Shown: positions 5,774 through 7,802 of the stretch, piece by piece
Numbering within the stretch: the first letter of the stretch is position 1
Layout: the number at the start of each line of letters is the position of its first letter
Assembly: GCA_964566765.1 (NCBI GenBank)
Contig: CAZMJI010000050.1
Location: 1-7,802 of the forward strand
Direction of reading: 5' to 3'
From: Thioglobus_B sp964566765
GTDB lineage: Bacteria; Pseudomonadota; Gammaproteobacteria; PS1; Pseudothioglobaceae
Length of the DNA stretch: 7,802 nt
Notes under the pieces: model-generated
Told to the model about the DNA's origin: nothing
What the model saw: only the letters and a program-made list of their open reading frames with translations
Databases searched by the model: none
Made by a program: the position numbers and the translations under genes

Positions 5774-6241
5774 TTATTCTCGATGATAAGGGTGGTTGGT
5801 TAATAGTGAGTGAGCACGATACAATTGCTCAACGATAAGCAGTCTAGCCATGGAGTGTGGCAAAGTCAAATTAGACAATCCCCAAGTCTGCTGCGCATGA
5901 TCTTTGCAGGCTTGACTCAGACCGTCGGCACCGCCAATCAACAGCGCTACATGTTCGCCATTTTGCTGCCAGTTGTCCAACTGACTGGCCATTTGTTTGG
6001 TGCTGTGTTGCTTGCCGTGTTCATCCAGGGCAATCACCAGTGTGGCACCTTGGGTGGCTTTGATCAGCAGCTCGCCTTCGGATTCTTTAATTTTTTGAAT
6101 GTCTTGATGTTTGCGGTTTTGTGCTTCAATCGCCACCAGGCTAAAGCCCAATGATTTGGGTAGTTGCTTTTGATAATGCTCAATGCCAGCTTGAATCCAG
6201 CTTGGCATCTTTTTACCAATACAGATCAGACTAATCTTCAT
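5774..6241 (-). CDS. rlmH: 23S rRNA pseudouridine-1915 N3-methyltransferase RlmH
   Basis: RlmH is a SPOUT-class SAM-dependent enzyme that methylates N3 of pseudouridine 1915 in helix 69 of 23S rRNA, on assembled 70S ribosomes. The product is 155 aa, the same as E. coli RlmH. It has the N-terminal MKISLICIGKKMPSWI, the SAM-pocket loop LLIGGADGLS around residues 100-109, the knot segment LTLPHSMARLLIVEQLYRA, and the invariant C-terminal NHPYHRE. It overlaps rsfS by 11 bases (ATGAAGATTAG), so translation is coupled, and no separate strong Shine-Dalgarno is seen. The rsfS-rlmH pair is widely conserved in bacteria. Confidence 0.98.
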   Translation of the reverse strand: MKISLICIGKKMPSWIQAGIEHYQKQLPKSLGFSLVAIEAQNRKHQDIQKIKESEGELLIKATQGATLVIALDEHGKQHSTKQMASQLDNWQQNGEHVALLIGGADGLSQACKDHAQQTWGLSNLTLPHSMARLLIVEQLYRAHSLLTNHPYHRE

Positions 6242-6566
6242 CTTTGGTGCTAGACCAGAGTTTTTCCAGTTTGTAGAATTCGCGAGTTTGTTCGGTCATG
6301 ATGTGTACCACCACCTCGGCTAAGTCGACCAACACCCAGTCACCATGCTCCAGACCTTCGGTACCTAATACGCTCATACCGGCGAGCTTGGCATCCAGCC
6401 TTAGATTATTGGCAATGCCTCGTGTGTGCTGGGTTGAGCGACCGGTGGCAATGATAATCGCCTCCATGTCCGCACTTTGCTCTAGCACTTTAAGCGTGAC
6501 AATGTCCGCAGCTTTTGATTCGTCTAGAGAGTTAACAATGCTGTCAAGTTGTGTTTCTAAGTTCAT
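6231..6566 (-). CDS. rsfS: Ribosomal silencing factor RsfS
   Basis: RsfS (RsfA/YbeB, Iojap/DUF143 family) binds ribosomal protein uL14 and blocks joining of the 50S and 30S subunits when nutrients run short. The product is 111 aa, typical of the family. Signature stretches are IIIATGRSTQHTRGIA (about residues 37-52), LEHGDWVLVDLAEVVVHIM (with Trp77) and REFYKLEKLW near the C-terminus. The start ATG forms an ATGA overlap with the nadD stop, and its end overlaps rlmH by 11 bases, so it is embedded in a translationally coupled chain. Confidence 0.97.
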   Translation of the reverse strand: MNLETQLDSIVNSLDESKAADIVTLKVLEQSADMEAIIIATGRSTQHTRGIANNLRLDAKLAGMSVLGTEGLEHGDWVLVDLAEVVVHIMTEQTREFYKLEKLWSSTKDED

Positions 6567-7162
6567 CTTTGTTGTAGGTAGTTAATCACCGATGCTGGCA
6601 TCAGATCCGAGAGATCTTCGCCGCGTGCTATTTTACCGCGAATCTCGCTTGATGAGATGTCAAGCATCTCACCTTGATCAAACCAAATCAAACCGGTTTG
6701 TTGTTGTTTGAGTTGTTCAGCGCTCTCAGCCAATGTGAAGCCAAAATCTGCCTGATGGGCAAGAGGTGACTCTGGGCGCTCAATCACCACTAAGTGACAG
6801 TATTGGTGAAACGCTTGGTAGTCCTTCCAAGTATCAAGCTGTAAGAAGCTATCAGCACCCATGATTAGGCAGAGGGTCTCTGATGGGTGGTCTTTGGCGA
6901 GGTCAATCAGTGAATCAATGGTGTAGGAGTCACCTTGACGATCCATTTCACGTGTGTCGATGTTAAGATTAAGGGGATTGCAGGCCAACTCAAGCATCTC
7001 AAGGCGTTCAGTATTGGTAAAGGTTAGACCATCCTTGTGCACCGGATTAGCGCAAGGCATTAAAGACAGCTCAGACAAGTCCAATGCTTGTTTGATTGAG
7101 ATGGCATTGTTCAGGTGTCCGTAGTGAACCGGATCAAACGAGCCGCCGAAGATGCCGATCAT
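6563..7162 (-). CDS. nadD: Nicotinate-nucleotide adenylyltransferase NadD
   Basis: NadD transfers AMP from ATP to nicotinate mononucleotide, giving deamido-NAD, an essential step in both de novo and salvage NAD synthesis. The 199-aa cytoplasmic protein begins GIFGGSFDPVHYGHL, containing the (T/H)xGH nucleotidyltransferase motif (His13 to His16). It has LIMGADSFLQLDTWKDY in the middle and the second motif ISSSEIR (residues 169-175) near the C-terminus, all as expected for NadD. The ATG overlaps the stop of the upstream MBL-fold gene by four bases, and its own stop overlaps rsfS by four. The nadD-rsfS-rlmH order is conserved in many proteobacteria. Confidence 0.97.
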   Translation of the reverse strand: MIGIFGGSFDPVHYGHLNNAISIKQALDLSELSLMPCANPVHKDGLTFTNTERLEMLELACNPLNLNIDTREMDRQGDSYTIDSLIDLAKDHPSETLCLIMGADSFLQLDTWKDYQAFHQYCHLVVIERPESPLAHQADFGFTLAESAEQLKQQQTGLIWFDQGEMLDISSSEIRGKIARGEDLSDLMPASVINYLQQR

Positions 7163-7802
7163 AGTAGCGCGTCAACCTCAGCTTTGGTCAGTGCACCGGT
7201 TGGGTAAGCAATTTGACCGTATTTCATGCCCTGCATATAACGCACAAAGTCTGCTTCGTTGTCCAACAACAAGAAGGCATTACCCGCTTTTTGCTCGCCC
7301 ATGGTTGAGGTGGTAGTCACGCCATAGTCATGACCACAATGCAGGAGAATTTGATCCTCTAATTGTTTGAGTTTGTGTAGCGAGTGAAAGAAGGTGCGCA
7401 TATCACCACCAGGCAGTTCACAATGGCCCGCACCGTAGACAAACAGACTGTCACCAGCAATCAGGTGATTCTCCAGCAGATAACAGACCCCGCCTGCGGT
7501 GTGTCCTGGAGTGTTGATCACCGTTGCGGTGGTCTCACCCAGTGTTAGTGTTGCTTGGTCTTCTATGGTTGTATAAGGCGAGCTCAGTTCCAAGTAAGGT
7601 ACCTCGTTGATGCCCACAAAAATTTGCGCACCGGTTTTCTCATGCACTTCATCCACCGCACCAATATGATCACCATGCCAATGGGTGACCCAGATCTGCG
7701 TCAGTGTGTAGCCTTTGTCCTTAATATGCTGGATAAATTGATCTGCCTCCCAAGCTGGATCCACTAGAGCGCAAGTCTTGGTTGCGTGGTCAAAGATAAA
7801 AT
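7159..7802 (-). CDS. MBL-fold metallo-hydrolase, glyoxalase II/ETHE1-like (5' end outside window)
   Basis: The frame stays open to the window edge (from base 7800, about 213 residues), reading FIFDHATKTCALVDP before the GTG at 7764. That GTG is therefore an internal Val and the true start lies outside. Metal ligands of the metallo-beta-lactamase fold are present: THWHGDH, the His of TPGHTAGG, the Asp of AGDSLF, and HCGHDY. The LPGGDMRTFFHSLHKL and STMGEQKAGNAFL segments recall glyoxalase II and persulfide dioxygenase (ETHE1) relatives. These act on glutathione thioesters (such as S-lactoylglutathione) or glutathione persulfide; which applies here cannot be decided from sequence alone. Its stop overlaps nadD by four bases, making it the first visible gene of the minus-strand run. 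Confidence 0.9.
   Translation of the reverse strand, partial: FIFDHATKTCALVDPAWEADQFIQHIKDKGYTLTQIWVTHWHGDHIGAVDEVHEKTGAQIFVGINEVPYLELSSPYTTIEDQATLTLGETTATVINTPGHTAGGVCYLLENHLIAGDSLFVYGAGHCELPGGDMRTFFHSLHKLKQLEDQILLHCGHDYGVTTTSTMGEQKAGNAFLLLDNEADFVRYMQGMKYGQIAYPTGALTKAEVDALL

Noticed and set aside
5810..6154. 114-aa plus-strand reading frame opposite rlmH
   Set aside because: Antisense to the highly conserved rlmH, with no family features; a shadow frame.
1..7802. Defence island, prophage, integron, CRISPR or transposon
   Set aside because: All genes are assignable to housekeeping or small unknown proteins; no repeats, integrase, transposase, toxin-antitoxin pair or composition break was seen.
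4216..7802. A dedicated thiol-redox gene cluster (TlpA, ArsC-like, GST, MBL)
   Set aside because: The four genes lie in different transcription units and compartments (periplasm versus cytoplasm), and two are tied to the nadD run; proximity alone does not support a system.

Overview
The window reads as a compact chromosomal segment of a gammaproteobacterium. The best matches from memory are gammaproteobacterial versions of NagZ, UvrD with a C-terminal Tudor-like tail, EpmB, RlmH (155 aa, ending NHPYHRE) and a YfgD-type ArsC. Base composition looks to be roughly 45-50% G+C from spot counts. The genus cannot be named from this. There are no mobile elements, tRNA, rRNA, CRISPR or phage genes. 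Almost every base is coding; the only real intergenic gap is the 119 bp between uvrD and the small gene at 3045.

Layout. (1) 1-769, plus strand: the 3' end of nagZ (peptidoglycan recycling), coupled by a 4-base overlap to a 93-aa protein of unknown function. (2) 766-2925, minus strand: uvrD helicase, convergent with the above. (3) 2926-3278: a divergent promoter region with a very good sigma70 promoter on the plus strand, a 61-aa strongly acidic protein with a WxAGY internal repeat (faintly like ribosome modulation factor), and a strong intrinsic terminator. (4) 3283-4224, plus strand: epmB (lysine 2,3-aminomutase for EF-P modification), whose start codon lies four bases past the terminator's U-tract. 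(5) 4216-5097: a periplasmic TlpA-like thioredoxin (minus) and an ArsC/YfgD-family protein (plus), divergent, with only six bases between their start codons. (6) 5099-7802, minus strand: a tightly packed run, in transcription order an MBL-fold hydrolase (5' end outside the window), nadD, rsfS, rlmH and a glutathione S-transferase-like gene.

How they fit together: rsfS (ribosome silencing), rlmH (23S rRNA m3Psi1915 methylation), epmB (EF-P) and possibly the small acidic protein concern the ribosome. TlpA-like, ArsC-like, GST and the glyoxalase-II-like hydrolase concern thiol or glutathione chemistry. nagZ, uvrD and nadD are cell-wall recycling, repair and NAD housekeeping. No defence or otherwise exotic system is evident. 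The items most worth a second look are the small acidic protein in its own promoter-terminator unit, the near-symmetric -10 shared with uvrD, the terminator set against the epmB start, and the extremely tight gene junctions.
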